Program-made: the position numbers and the translations under genes
NCBI GenBank assembly: GCA_049964535.1
Contig: JBMFXG010000093.1
Span: forward strand, 1 to 10,217
Direction: 5' to 3'
DNA length: 10,217 nucleotides
DNA from: JAJYZP01 sp049964535
Lineage (GTDB): Bacteria > Actinomycetota > Acidimicrobiia > Acidimicrobiales > Acidimicrobiaceae
The notes under the pieces: generated by a model
The model's input: the letters and a program-made list of their open reading frames with translations, nothing else
Databases searched by the model: none
Told to the model about the DNA's origin: nothing
In this document: positions 1 to 7,985 of the stretch, in pieces
How positions within the stretch are numbered: the stretch's first letter is position 1
Layout: each line of letters opens with the position of its first letter

Positions 1-297
1 GTCTCCTACTCACTCAGCCCGGTCGGTGGTGCACGAGCGATCGAGCACCTCTACAGCATCGCTATCGAGGCCGAGATGGTCCCCGTACGCAACACAACGG
101 TCATCGGGAACGTGGCTCAGGCCTTCGACGAGAGCGGCCAGCCAACGAATCCTGCAACCGCAGAAGCGCTCAGAGTCTCTCTCGATGATCTCGCTTGGAT
201 GTCGGAAGCTCTACTCGCAGCTCGCAACGCAGGCACGTTAGCCCCAGGGAGCTTCCGTCTCTACGGTCGCGCACCACACCCAACCTGGGAGTCATAA
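1..297 (+). CDS. NADPH-dependent FMN reductase-like flavoprotein, C-terminal part (5'-truncated by window edge)
   Basis: The frame is open from base 1 and ends in TAA at 295-297, giving the last 98 residues of a protein that starts outside the window. It contains SLSPVGGARAIEHL near its beginning, then VPVRNTTVIGN and AFDESGQPTNP, and ends in an alpha-helical stretch around LDDLAWMSEALLAAR. This order (Gly-Gly-x-Arg-Ala helix, a strand with VPV, then AFDE-G) is typical of the second half of the flavodoxin-like NADPH-dependent FMN reductase family, which includes SsuE and ChrR-type quinone/chromate/azo reductases. Such proteins are soluble, bind FMN and transfer electrons from NAD(P)H. An ATG at 76 is in frame but lies inside the conserved domain, so it is not the start. 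The gene converges on the sulfur operon and is closed by its own terminator. Substrate cannot be told from this fragment. Confidence 0.82.
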   Translation, partial: VSYSLSPVGGARAIEHLYSIAIEAEMVPVRNTTVIGNVAQAFDESGQPTNPATAEALRVSLDDLAWMSEALLAARNAGTLAPGSFRLYGRAPHPTWES

Positions 298-1147
298 CCG
301 TTCCCAGCAGGACTCCGTCAAGCTCAGCCACCACCACATCCCAACCCGTGGTGGTTGAGCAAGGGTTCTCTCTCCGACAAGAATCCGGCTTAGCCCAACA
401 GTGCGTACTCGTGCGGCACTGAACACTACGGAAGTAACCGGCAGTTTTTCAGGATGGCCGAAGCCGAGGTGAGAGCTCAGAACAGTCCTTCAAGAGCATT
501 GTACACCACGCTGAAGTCGTGAACGATGCCTCACAGCTCACAAGCTCGAGTCACTCCACGTCGACCAAACTCCGTGCCGTTGGGTCCAGTGCAGTCACCA
601 ATGAAACGGATCCAAAGTCTTCGACACACGTGCGCAACCGGCTACCGTGATGCTCCCCGTCGGAGAGCTCACCTCGACGAAACGCTCCGTTCCTACGGTT
701 TCAGCGGACGAGCCCTCCGACCTCAACGCCTGGTCATACAACGTAAGTAACGGCGTCCAAGGCACTATCGTCATCAGTTCCTTGCACAGCACAGCAACAC
801 TCGTCCTCCGATGCGCTCTCTCCTTCGTCACAGCATCGCCCTTTGCAACGATATAGAGGATTAGAGCGGTCTCGGAAGTCACGAAGCCTCGCCACCACCG
901 TCACCTTCACTACAGCACTATCGGACTCGTCACAGCAGGAGGCTTCCACCTCACTGACGATTCCGAGCTCGTGTCTCTCTTAGATCATCTCCGATGGCTC
1001 GTCAGCTCCAGAAGTGTCTTGGAAGTTCACGACTCGCAAACACAGGTACACCGGTGACAATCTTCAAGGCCAACTCTTCGCTCTAGCACTGCGGTCAGCG
1101 CCCTCAATGTAGCACCGTCATGCAACGACCGGTGAGCTCAGAACTCC
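298..1147. other. Gene-poor stretch between convergent transcription units
   Basis: About 850 bases lie between the stop of the FMN reductase-like gene and the stop of the TorD gene. Apart from the hairpin at 322-360 I recognise no gene, RNA or mobile element. Several frames are open over 200-290 bases: + frame 438-650, + frame 647-1057 with a single internal TAG at 854-856, and - frame 882-595 with a GTG start. None gives a protein I recognise and none has a convincing start. The length and partly open frames would fit a decayed gene, but chance is not excluded. Confidence 0.5.
322..360 (+). terminator. Terminator hairpin after the FMN reductase-like gene
   Basis: A 13-bp stem pairs 322-334 with 348-360 (GCTCAGCCACCAC against GTGGTGGTTGAGC), perfect except for one G-U wobble, around a 13-nt loop. 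It starts 24 bases after the TAA at 297 and is followed by a pyrimidine-rich run at 366-375 (TTCTCTCTCC) instead of a pure T tract. It most likely ends the + strand transcript. It could also stop read-through from the convergent operon, although no T-rich tail follows it on that strand. Confidence 0.75.
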
Positions 1148-2035
1148 TCACTCTGCCGTCACGGCCGATCGAGCACGAGCCTCGAGGTAGTGATACGTAC
1201 GCTCCAAACGCTCTCTCGAGACGTCGAAGATTCCACTCCCAGAGCGCTCCTGAAGCCCGGCCAGCTCACCGAGCTCGGCCTCGATATAGCGCAGCATCCA
1301 GGAGAGCACAAGCTCACGATCGGCTTCGAGCATCGTCCGGAGCATAAACCACCGCTCTCCGACGCGAGCACCAAGACCGGTCTCTGTCCCACAGCGAAGC
1401 AGGTCCCGGCGACTCACGATCGTTCCTGAGATTGCTGGAATCACAAGCACACGAAGCTCCTCGACCGCATCGACAGACATGTCAGAGGAAGCTTCGGGAA
1501 ACTCCCAACTCGGAACCGATCCCACGTCACAATATCGAAGAGCGAGCTCATCGAGACAAGCAACGAGCAGCTCTCCCCAGCGCTGGTACCCGGTACCCTC
1601 TGCAAGCTCGCTCATCTTGCGGGCGTACATCGGTACCCAAGGAGCAAGATACTCCCAAAAGACGACTCCCTTTGTACGCTGCAGCGCCTCTCGGTAACGC
1701 TCCGAGAGCCTCGCATCGGAAGTCTCCTCTTCAAGTTTCGCAAGCAGAGAGAGCAGACCGCTGAGATGATCCGGTTCACTCGGTACCGCAAAGCCGAGCG
1801 TTGACCACATACCGGCTATCCGACCTGCGATCTCACCACCCAGCATCGCATCGCATGAGAGATAGACCGAAGCGTATGGAGCGAGCTGTAGAAGAAAGAG
1901 CTCCGTGTGTTCATATGCCTCTACCGGTGCCATTCCCAACGCCTCGGTAACGGACCTGGCCGGCCTTGGAGTATCGCAGAGATACGCCAAGGCCGAGAGT
2001 AATTCGCTGACTGGCTCAACCTCGTCCACTCCCAT
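1148..2035 (-). CDS. TorD/NarJ-family molybdoenzyme maturation chaperone
   Basis: This soluble cytoplasmic chaperone should bind the apo-form of the large molybdoenzyme subunit encoded just upstream and assist cofactor insertion. Numbered from the ATG at 2035 (295 aa), the family block runs from about residue 41 to 67: an aromatic/acidic helix, then LAPYASVYLSCD and a Gly-Gly-Glu. The GFAVPSEPDHLSGLL block follows at about 81-95; the Pro-Asp-His-Leu is a TorD hallmark. A C-terminal region of roughly 100 residues (SGTIVSRRDLL, then LGARVGERWFML) makes it longer than classical TorD of about 200 residues. I chose ATG 2035 because it lies one base after the preceding stop (TGA-C-ATG) and has GGA at a workable distance; an in-frame ATG at 2068 would add 11 residues and overlap the upstream gene by 32 bp. 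Family assignment is firm; partner is inferred from adjacency. Confidence 0.85.
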   Translation of the reverse strand: MGVDEVEPVSELLSALAYLCDTPRPARSVTEALGMAPVEAYEHTELFLLQLAPYASVYLSCDAMLGGEIAGRIAGMWSTLGFAVPSEPDHLSGLLSLLAKLEEETSDARLSERYREALQRTKGVVFWEYLAPWVPMYARKMSELAEGTGYQRWGELLVACLDELALRYCDVGSVPSWEFPEASSDMSVDAVEELRVLVIPAISGTIVSRRDLLRCGTETGLGARVGERWFMLRTMLEADRELVLSWMLRYIEAELGELAGLQERSGSGIFDVSRERLERTYHYLEARARSAVTAE

Positions 2036-2036
2036 G

Positions 2037-4961
2037 TCAGCGTCCAACGAGCACTTCGGGGATCTCATAGGCCTTCGTTGAGGGCTTCAGGGGACGCATC
2101 AACCAACGGGGGCGTCGCGATCCGTCAGGCGTAACCTGTCGAGCGCCCCGAGTCATCGCTAACCAACGCTGGTAGACCTCGCGAGACTTGTTAATGTCGA
2201 CAGAGATATCGCCATAGGCATCACCGGGGGAGGCCCTTCTCACCCGTACCGCTTGGTGCCAACAGTGCATACCAGAGATCGGATCCGGATGGACGGGAAA
2301 GATAAGGTTCTGGTGCACGCCGACGTCGTTCCACCAAATTCGAGCCGTATCGGGATCCGAGGATTCGTAGGGGCCAACATCGGCCTTTGGTCGTAGGTTC
2401 CAGTTTCCTGGGGCCGACTCCCCAATCGCCACGGTGCGCATCATCTGACCCTGGCCCTTGGACTGCTCCATAGGCTTCCAACGACCCATGTGGTGACTGC
2501 ACGCAACCACTCCTGGCTTGATGCCTTCGGTGATCCACGGTTTGAGGACAAAGTACCCAATCTCCGACTCGACCCGTACGAGATCGTGTCCCTCTATGCC
2601 CAGGCGCTTCGCATCTTGGGGGTGGATCCAGAGCGGGTTCGTGTGCGCAATTTCATCAAGCCACTTCGAGTTGGCCGATCGAGTGTGAATCTGGGTCGGG
2701 AGTCGAAATGTTGAGATCAGTACCATCTCCGACGGAGCGAGCTTGCTCGGGTGGACGTGAGACTTAATGTACGTCGGCAGCGCATACTCCGGCCAGCCCC
2801 ACTGTGCCAGCGTTGGGGAGTAGAACTCCAACAGGCCCGAAGGAGTGGGAAATCCTCGCCGAATGACGTCATCAACGAGCACTCCAACGGGCCGCCGTCC
2901 TGCACCGTCGCTCGCGGGGTCACCAAGCGGGACAATATTCGGTGAGGTCGGCTTCGCTGTTGCAGTAAAGACTCGACCGAGATCCGAAATCCCGATCTCA
3001 TCGAGCTCTTCCTGGGGAACGGGATTCTCATAGAGAGCTCCAGCTCCCCGAGCGATCTCGAACGCCCCGTACTTGCGCATATAGTCGATCGCGCTCAAGC
3101 CCTCTTCAGCAGCCTTCTCTGGTAGGCCCGGAACTGAGTTGTCAAAGATCCAGGAGTAGTACTCATCGACCGTCAACTTCTCCCCGGGATGGAGCTTCGA
3201 CTCGTGAAACTGGCGAATTCCTAAGGAGCCGTCGGGATCGATTCTCCACGAGAGCTCGATCCAAAACTCGTTCTCCTCCCAGACCTCGCCAGGATTGCTC
3301 TGACGAGAGTCGGAGATTACCTCTCCCGATCGTGTCCGAGAGACACGCGTGACAGGTTGGCGGAAGGCAACCCACTGTCCGTCGTACTGCTCATAGGAGT
3401 GAAGATCGTGACGTTCTGAAGCGTGACCCATGGGCAACACGTAGTCAGCGAAGAATGCACTCTCATTCCACGTCGGCGTCAACGACACGTAGCAGCGCAC
3501 CTTCTCTTCGTCCGTCAGCGCTTTGATCCAGCTAAAACCATCTGGATTGGTCCACACCGGGTTGTAGACCCTCGTGAAGTAGACCTCAAGCTTGCCACGC
3601 TCATCCTCTAAGAGGTGAGGCAATAACATCGAGAGCTCGTTCATCGCCAGCGGGTACTCCAAAGGCCAGGAGAGCTCGTTCCAGACTTCCGGGTGAGGTG
3701 GAGTGTAGATCGGTCGAGGAACGAATTTGTTCCAGGCATTGGGGAATGTGCCGCCCTTGGTGGCAATCGCACCCATTAAGGCATTCAACATGAGCAGCGT
3801 ACGAGATACCTGCCACCCCCCGAGATTGCCGGCCGAAGCCGATCGCCACGTGTGACATGAGAGGGCCGTACCGGCGCCTGCAACGAGCTCCGCAACCTCT
3901 CGTAGCACCTCAACGGAGATGCCCGACTCCTGCGATGCAAACTCGAAGGTATACGTGCTGTAAAGCTGCTGCAGAACGGTCTGGAAGTTCTCAAAGGTGG
4001 GTTCGTGTTCACTCTGACACGCGACCATGTACTCCTTCCAGTTCCACCACCGGCGAACAAAGTCGATGTTGTAGGAGCCGGTGGAGATGAGGTAGTTTGC
4101 GATCGAGAGATTGATTGCCGCCTCGCTCCCGGGCTGTGGTGAGAGCCAGTGATCGGCGTGTGTTGCGGTATTGGAGAGTCTGGTATCCAAGACGATGAGC
4201 TTTGCGCCTCGCTCACGCGCCTCGGTGATCCGTTGCGCATGGGGATTGAAGTAGTGTCCGGTCTCCAGGTGAGCGCTGATCAAGTAGATCACCTTGGCGT
4301 TCGCAAAGTCAGCACTCGGTCGGTCTATTCCCGTCCAGTAGTGCCAGCCTGCTCGACCTCCCGACGAGCAGATATTGGTATGAGAGTTGTGTCCGTCAAC
4401 TCCCCACGAAGCCAAGACCCGCTCCGTAAAGCCATCCTCTCCCGGACGACCGAGATGGCAGACGATCTCATCCTTACGCTCTTCAACAATGGCCCTGCGG
4501 AGACGCTGAGCAATATCGTCCAACGCATCGTCCCAGCTCACCCGCTCCCACTTACCCTCTCCCCGCTTCCCAGAGCGACGCAAGGGATAGAGCACTCGAT
4601 CGGGATCGGTGATCTGATTGAGTGTGGCCGGACCCTTCGCACAGTTTCTGCCGCGAGAGCCTGGGTGTTCAGGATTTCCCTCAAACTTTCGTACCTGATG
4701 CGTATCGGGGTCGACGTACGCTAAGAGACCACATGCCGACTCACAGTTAAAACACGTAGTGGGTATCAGACGATACCGCCGCTCGACACGCTTCGGCCAT
4801 GCTTTGGAGTCCAACTCAACCCAGTTATCCCATCGCTCCCTCGGAGGGAAAGCACCGAGTTGACTTGCGGAGGCTCCGGGGTAGAACGTCTCACCTCGCG
4901 CCTCCACCTCGAGACGCGTCGCGAGCACGCGTTCATTAATCCCTGCAAGATCTTCGTTCAC
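2037..4961 (-). CDS. Molybdopterin oxidoreductase large subunit, SoeA/PsrA-like (probable cytoplasmic sulfite dehydrogenase)
   Basis: A 974-residue catalytic subunit of the DMSO reductase superfamily. Cys70, Cys73, Cys77 and Cys107 (CFNCESAC, then NCAKG) bind a [4Fe-4S] cluster. Cys198 in HTNICSSGG is the likely Mo ligand, as in PsrA-type enzymes. DTRLSNTATHAD at 259-270 and PGSEAA at 277-282 form the usual molybdopterin dinucleotide contacts, and the C-terminal cofactor-binding domain begins near 745. The first ~65 residues show no Tat signal: Arg61-Arg62 is not followed by a hydrophobic stretch. The enzyme should therefore stay in the cytoplasm, as SoeA does and exported PsrA/PhsA do not. 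GTG at 4961 is used, with AAGGAG seven bases upstream. Given SQR and persulfide dioxygenase genes in the same operon, sulfite oxidation to sulfate with electrons passed to the FeS-NrfD partner is the best guess. Polysulfide or thiosulfate reduction is the main alternative. Confidence 0.88.
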   Translation of the reverse strand: MNEDLAGINERVLATRLEVEARGETFYPGASASQLGAFPPRERWDNWVELDSKAWPKRVERRYRLIPTTCFNCESACGLLAYVDPDTHQVRKFEGNPEHPGSRGRNCAKGPATLNQITDPDRVLYPLRRSGKRGEGKWERVSWDDALDDIAQRLRRAIVEERKDEIVCHLGRPGEDGFTERVLASWGVDGHNSHTNICSSGGRAGWHYWTGIDRPSADFANAKVIYLISAHLETGHYFNPHAQRITEARERGAKLIVLDTRLSNTATHADHWLSPQPGSEAAINLSIANYLISTGSYNIDFVRRWWNWKEYMVACQSEHEPTFENFQTVLQQLYSTYTFEFASQESGISVEVLREVAELVAGAGTALSCHTWRSASAGNLGGWQVSRTLLMLNALMGAIATKGGTFPNAWNKFVPRPIYTPPHPEVWNELSWPLEYPLAMNELSMLLPHLLEDERGKLEVYFTRVYNPVWTNPDGFSWIKALTDEEKVRCYVSLTPTWNESAFFADYVLPMGHASERHDLHSYEQYDGQWVAFRQPVTRVSRTRSGEVISDSRQSNPGEVWEENEFWIELSWRIDPDGSLGIRQFHESKLHPGEKLTVDEYYSWIFDNSVPGLPEKAAEEGLSAIDYMRKYGAFEIARGAGALYENPVPQEELDEIGISDLGRVFTATAKPTSPNIVPLGDPASDGAGRRPVGVLVDDVIRRGFPTPSGLLEFYSPTLAQWGWPEYALPTYIKSHVHPSKLAPSEMVLISTFRLPTQIHTRSANSKWLDEIAHTNPLWIHPQDAKRLGIEGHDLVRVESEIGYFVLKPWITEGIKPGVVACSHHMGRWKPMEQSKGQGQMMRTVAIGESAPGNWNLRPKADVGPYESSDPDTARIWWNDVGVHQNLIFPVHPDPISGMHCWHQAVRVRRASPGDAYGDISVDINKSREVYQRWLAMTRGARQVTPDGSRRPRWLMRPLKPSTKAYEIPEVLVGR

Positions 4962-4968
4962 TCCTTGA

Positions 4969-4974
4969 CTCCTT
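4969..4974 (-). promoter_or_regulatory. Shine-Dalgarno site supporting the GTG start of the molybdoenzyme
   Basis: On the - strand AAGGAG stands seven bases before the GTG at 4961-4959. The spacing is ideal, and no ATG start exists near the conserved N-terminus, so this site decides the start. Confidence 0.75.
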
Positions 4975-5045
4975 CAGACTCGTCGACCATCGATACTTTT
5001 TCCACGCGTCTTCCTACCAAGCGTTACTAGTAGTGCTGCGGTACG

Positions 5046-6617
5046 CTAAGCCAAGGGGACGCTCTGAGCGGCCTGCACAAAGCTGTGCTCATACGTCAAG
5101 AGACTGACGAGTCCAACAACAGCGCCAGCGACCCCGAGTACTGGCGTCAATGCGCCGACGACGACTCCAATGACGCCGACCCAGAAGTACCACCGATAGC
5201 GACCTCGGACCATCGCCGCTACCGCAAGATGGGCATGGCGAGTTGGATGCGCGGCGGTGATCTCCCCAGCAATCAAAACCAGATGCACAAGAGCAACGAT
5301 CGTAACCGTGCGTCCGATCCACGGAGACAACGGCTGGTTGGAGATGTCCAAGATCACATAGAGTACCGATGACCCACCAAAGACGCACTGTACAAGCAGA
5401 TGCGGTGCAAGAAGCGGACTCTGCCACATGTCTCTCGCCTTCGCCTGCGCGAAGAGAAACGCCGTGTAAGCCGCAGTCATCGCGGCGAATGGAATACCAA
5501 CGTACGCCACTACACGCTCAAAGCCCGTCGACCCGAGGGCACCACCCAACACGAGCAGCACTCCAATCAGTCCATAACCACCGATGATGAATCCGCCGCG
5601 CACAAGCCAACTCTTCCACTGAGGATGAGTAAAGAGTAGGTAGAACCGAAATGGATGTTTCAGATCCCAGATCAACAGTCCACCGGTCAGACCAAGAAAG
5701 ATCAGGGCCGTTACCGGACCGTAGACCGTAAGCACATTCGATCGAATGGAGTAAATTCCCGTCAGGTACAACACGATCGGAACGAGCAGAGCCCCAGCCG
5801 AGAGGCTCTTCGTCCACGTATAGAGCGATACCCGCCATCCCCAAGGAACGGAATGGGCAACATCATAGGAGATCACCGCCGCTGCCGAGGAGTTATGTGG
5901 CCCCTCCCCGACACCAGCGTTGATGCTCTGTTTGACCTTTGGGATCTGACTCCATGCGTAGGTAGAACCTCTCGGAGATTGGGCTGCAAGAGGATCGAGC
6001 GTCGTGGCGTGAGCTCCCCTGTAGTAGAGCTTTGGTCTCGTCTCTTTCTCGGGACGTCGAACCTGCACCGGTGTACGGTTGATGACGTTAGAGACTTTGG
6101 AGTGCGGATCGTTGAGATCCCCCACAAAGATCGCCTGGGTCGGACAGACGGTCACACACGCAGGTTCAAGCCCAACCTCTAGGCGATGAGCGCAGAAGTT
6201 ACACTTCTCTGCTGAGTGATCATCAGGATTAATAAAGATTGCATCGTACGGACACGCAGCCATGCACGCCTTACACCCTATACAGATGGACTTGTCGAAG
6301 TCAACGATCCCATCATCTCGCTTGTACATTGCCCCCGTCGGGCATGCACTAACGCATGGAGGCTGCTCACACTGGTTACAACGCGTGACCTGAAAGGCAC
6401 GTCGAGATGTGGGCCATAGCCCTACATCAACGGACTTCACGTACGTACGACTGACACCGAGTGGAACCTCGTTTTCAGACTTACACGCAGTGGTGCATGC
6501 GTGACAACCGATACAGAGGCTCTGGTCGAGCACCTTAGCCCACCGAACACCACCCGCTCTCGTTGTCGACTCGACCGGTACACGCGTAGCGGCGTCGCTC
6601 GTGACGGTGTCGCTCAA
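5046..6617 (-). CDS. Fused four-cluster ferredoxin / NrfD-type quinone-interacting membrane subunit
   Basis: A 523-residue fusion of the electron-transfer and membrane-anchor subunits of a complex iron-sulfur molybdoenzyme. Residues ~26-165 hold sixteen cysteines in four groups: 35/38/41/45, 80/83/88/92, 112/115/118/122 and 139/142/154/158, enough for four [4Fe-4S] clusters as in PsrB/DmsB/SoeB. A linker of about 90 residues leads to an NrfD/PsrC-like domain (about 260-510) with roughly eight hydrophobic segments, including GLLIWDLKHPFRF near 313-325, where NrfD proteins commonly have Asp-Leu and an Arg. Electrons would pass between the Mo subunit and membrane quinone. The start is TTG at 6617; an in-frame stop lies seven codons further upstream and no ATG is available before the first cluster. 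The 113-bp gap after the SQR gene leaves room for an internal promoter, but I see no clear one. Usually these are two separate genes, so the fusion is notable. Confidence 0.87.
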   Translation of the reverse strand: MSDTVTSDAATRVPVESTTRAGGVRWAKVLDQSLCIGCHACTTACKSENEVPLGVSRTYVKSVDVGLWPTSRRAFQVTRCNQCEQPPCVSACPTGAMYKRDDGIVDFDKSICIGCKACMAACPYDAIFINPDDHSAEKCNFCAHRLEVGLEPACVTVCPTQAIFVGDLNDPHSKVSNVINRTPVQVRRPEKETRPKLYYRGAHATTLDPLAAQSPRGSTYAWSQIPKVKQSINAGVGEGPHNSSAAAVISYDVAHSVPWGWRVSLYTWTKSLSAGALLVPIVLYLTGIYSIRSNVLTVYGPVTALIFLGLTGGLLIWDLKHPFRFYLLFTHPQWKSWLVRGGFIIGGYGLIGVLLVLGGALGSTGFERVVAYVGIPFAAMTAAYTAFLFAQAKARDMWQSPLLAPHLLVQCVFGGSSVLYVILDISNQPLSPWIGRTVTIVALVHLVLIAGEITAAHPTRHAHLAVAAMVRGRYRWYFWVGVIGVVVGALTPVLGVAGAVVGLVSLLTYEHSFVQAAQSVPLA

Positions 6618-6621
6618 ACCT

Positions 6622-6627
6622 CTTCCT
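6622..6627 (-). promoter_or_regulatory. Shine-Dalgarno site supporting the TTG start of the FeS-NrfD fusion
   Basis: AGGAAG on the - strand sits four bases before TTG 6617-6615 (six from the AGGA core), within a purine-rich leader. The nearby ATG at about 6639 is out of frame with the protein. The in-frame stop upstream leaves TTG as the only plausible initiator before the first Cys group. Confidence 0.6.
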
Positions 6628-6730
6628 GCCCTTCTTCATCTTCATGATCACTCGCTACCGGCTCGGATCAACAACACAACTCACGGCTCTATCTCGATCT
6701 CTAGGATCACTAACACGCTGACCTGCTATC

Positions 6731-7948
6731 TCACGCACGTCCCTTCAGCATCAAGTTCCTGTACATAAAGGGAAGTCCATGACGTTTCAGGAGCCACATG
6801 TCGTATCGCTCCTTTTGGGTGTTAATCAGTGGGATCGTCGGGTGCGGCTTCATGGTGTAGTCGAACTCGGCCAACAGCATCCGATTCCGCGCAGTCGCCA
6901 ACGGACACGACGCATAGCCGTCATAGCTTTGAGGAAGCGGGCGATTCGCCATCGTGGCGAGGAGGTTCTCAACCACCACTGGAGCTTGCTTGCGAATTGC
7001 CGCTCCCGTCTTCGAGTTAGGCGAACTTCCAGCATCTCCGAGCGCAAAGACATTCTGGTAGTTGACGTGTGCCATCGTGTTTTTGTCGATCTGCACGTAC
7101 CCTGCTGGAGTTGATCGATCAGCAAGCGGGCTGTCTTTGATCCAGTCCGGTGCACTCTGGGGCGGGACAACGTGGAGGAGGTCGTAACTTATCGTCTCCT
7201 TCTTCTCGGCGCCTCCGCTGCGATCAACGATGACCACCTCTCTTGCATCAGCATGGACATCGGTGAGTTCACTTTGGAACCTCACCTCGATGTTGTAACG
7301 CTGTGCGACCTCGACCAGCACTTTGGCAAACTCGGGAACGCCAAACATCCCCGGAGTTGGGAGCACCAAGATCACTCGAATATTATCGAGCACCCCTTGT
7401 TGTTGCCAATAGTGCGACGCTAGGTAGGCGATCTTCTGCGGGGCACCAGCGCACTTGATAGGACCGGCTGGCATCGTGAAGATTGCCGTTCCAGAGCGCA
7501 TTGGTTTGATGAAATCCCACGTCTTTGGCGCAAGATCCGCCAGATAGTTACTCGATACTCCATCTTTACCCAAGGTGTCCGACAGTCCAGAGATCTTGTG
7601 CCAGTCCAGCTGGATACCTGGGCAGACCACCAGATAGTCGTAGCGAATCTCCGCTCCTGAAGCCGTGGTCACCACCTGGGCTCCCGGATCAATAGCGTTC
7701 GCCGCATCTTTGATCCAGCGAACACCGTTGGGAATGAGCTTGACTTCCGGACGAACCGTCTCTCGGATCGTTGCACAGCCAGCACCAACCAGAGTCCACA
7801 AAGGCTGGTAGTAGTGAATCTCGGAGGGTTCAAGCAGTATGATCTCGTGTTCACCTTTGTGTACGAGCCGTGCAGCTACGGATATGCCTGCGGTTCCACC
7901 CCCAATAATTACTATTTTAGCTCTTGTATTTTCCCCCAACATTGCCAT
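6731..7948 (-). CDS. sqr: Sulfide:quinone oxidoreductase, type II (mitochondrial-like)
   Basis: A 405-residue FAD protein that should oxidise sulfide to persulfide/sulfane sulfur at the membrane surface and reduce quinone. The N-terminal Rossmann motif is IGGGTAGISVAA (15-26), followed by HYYQPLWTLVGAG (45-57), a substrate/FAD region typical of SQR. PIKCAGAPQK (163-172) carries Cys166, and YASCPL (345-350) carries Cys348; these match the two redox cysteines of type II enzymes such as human SQRDL. FALGDAGSSPNSKTGAA (301-317) is the second FAD contact. I see no third cysteine equivalent to that of type I SQR. AAGGGGGG at 7952-7959 serves the start; ATG 7948 and the ATG two codons later (7942) are both possible. 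The 37-bp gap from the CstB-like gene supports co-transcription and a direct hand-over of persulfide. Confidence 0.92.
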   Translation of the reverse strand: MAMLGENTRAKIVIIGGGTAGISVAARLVHKGEHEIILLEPSEIHYYQPLWTLVGAGCATIRETVRPEVKLIPNGVRWIKDAANAIDPGAQVVTTASGAEIRYDYLVVCPGIQLDWHKISGLSDTLGKDGVSSNYLADLAPKTWDFIKPMRSGTAIFTMPAGPIKCAGAPQKIAYLASHYWQQQGVLDNIRVILVLPTPGMFGVPEFAKVLVEVAQRYNIEVRFQSELTDVHADAREVVIVDRSGGAEKKETISYDLLHVVPPQSAPDWIKDSPLADRSTPAGYVQIDKNTMAHVNYQNVFALGDAGSSPNSKTGAAIRKQAPVVVENLLATMANRPLPQSYDGYASCPLATARNRMLLAEFDYTMKPHPTIPLINTQKERYDMWLLKRHGLPFMYRNLMLKGRA

Positions 7949-7985
7949 CAGCCCCCCTTAAGCGCTCGTCATGGCTCTAGCTTTC

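Noticed and set aside
595..882. Minus-strand open frame of 95 codons with GTG start and GAGG four bases upstream
   Set aside because: The protein matches no family I recognise, it overlaps other open frames, and it lies in a stretch with no other gene signals. It is covered as part of the gene-poor region.
1132..1151. GTGAG...CTCAC hairpin at the TorD stop as the operon terminator
   Set aside because: The stem is 5 bp with a 10-nt loop, overlaps the stop codon and lacks a T tract; too weak to call.
4149..4724. Plus-strand open frame of 191 codons
   Set aside because: It runs antisense to the conserved N-terminal half of the Mo subunit, which carries the FeS and Mo motifs; it is a shadow frame.
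4770..4785. Twin arginine in the Mo subunit (residues 61-62) as a Tat signal
   Set aside because: It is followed directly by YRLIPTTC and the FeS cysteines, with no hydrophobic core or cleavage site.
4993..5046. Inverted repeat AGCGT...ACGCT between the FeS-NrfD and Mo subunit genes as a terminator
   Set aside because: The stem is only 5 bp with an 18-nt loop and no T tract, and the genes are expected to be co-transcribed.
5655..6182. Plus-strand open frame of 175 codons
   Set aside because: It is antisense to the FeS-NrfD fusion, whose cysteine groups and membrane segments are unmistakable.
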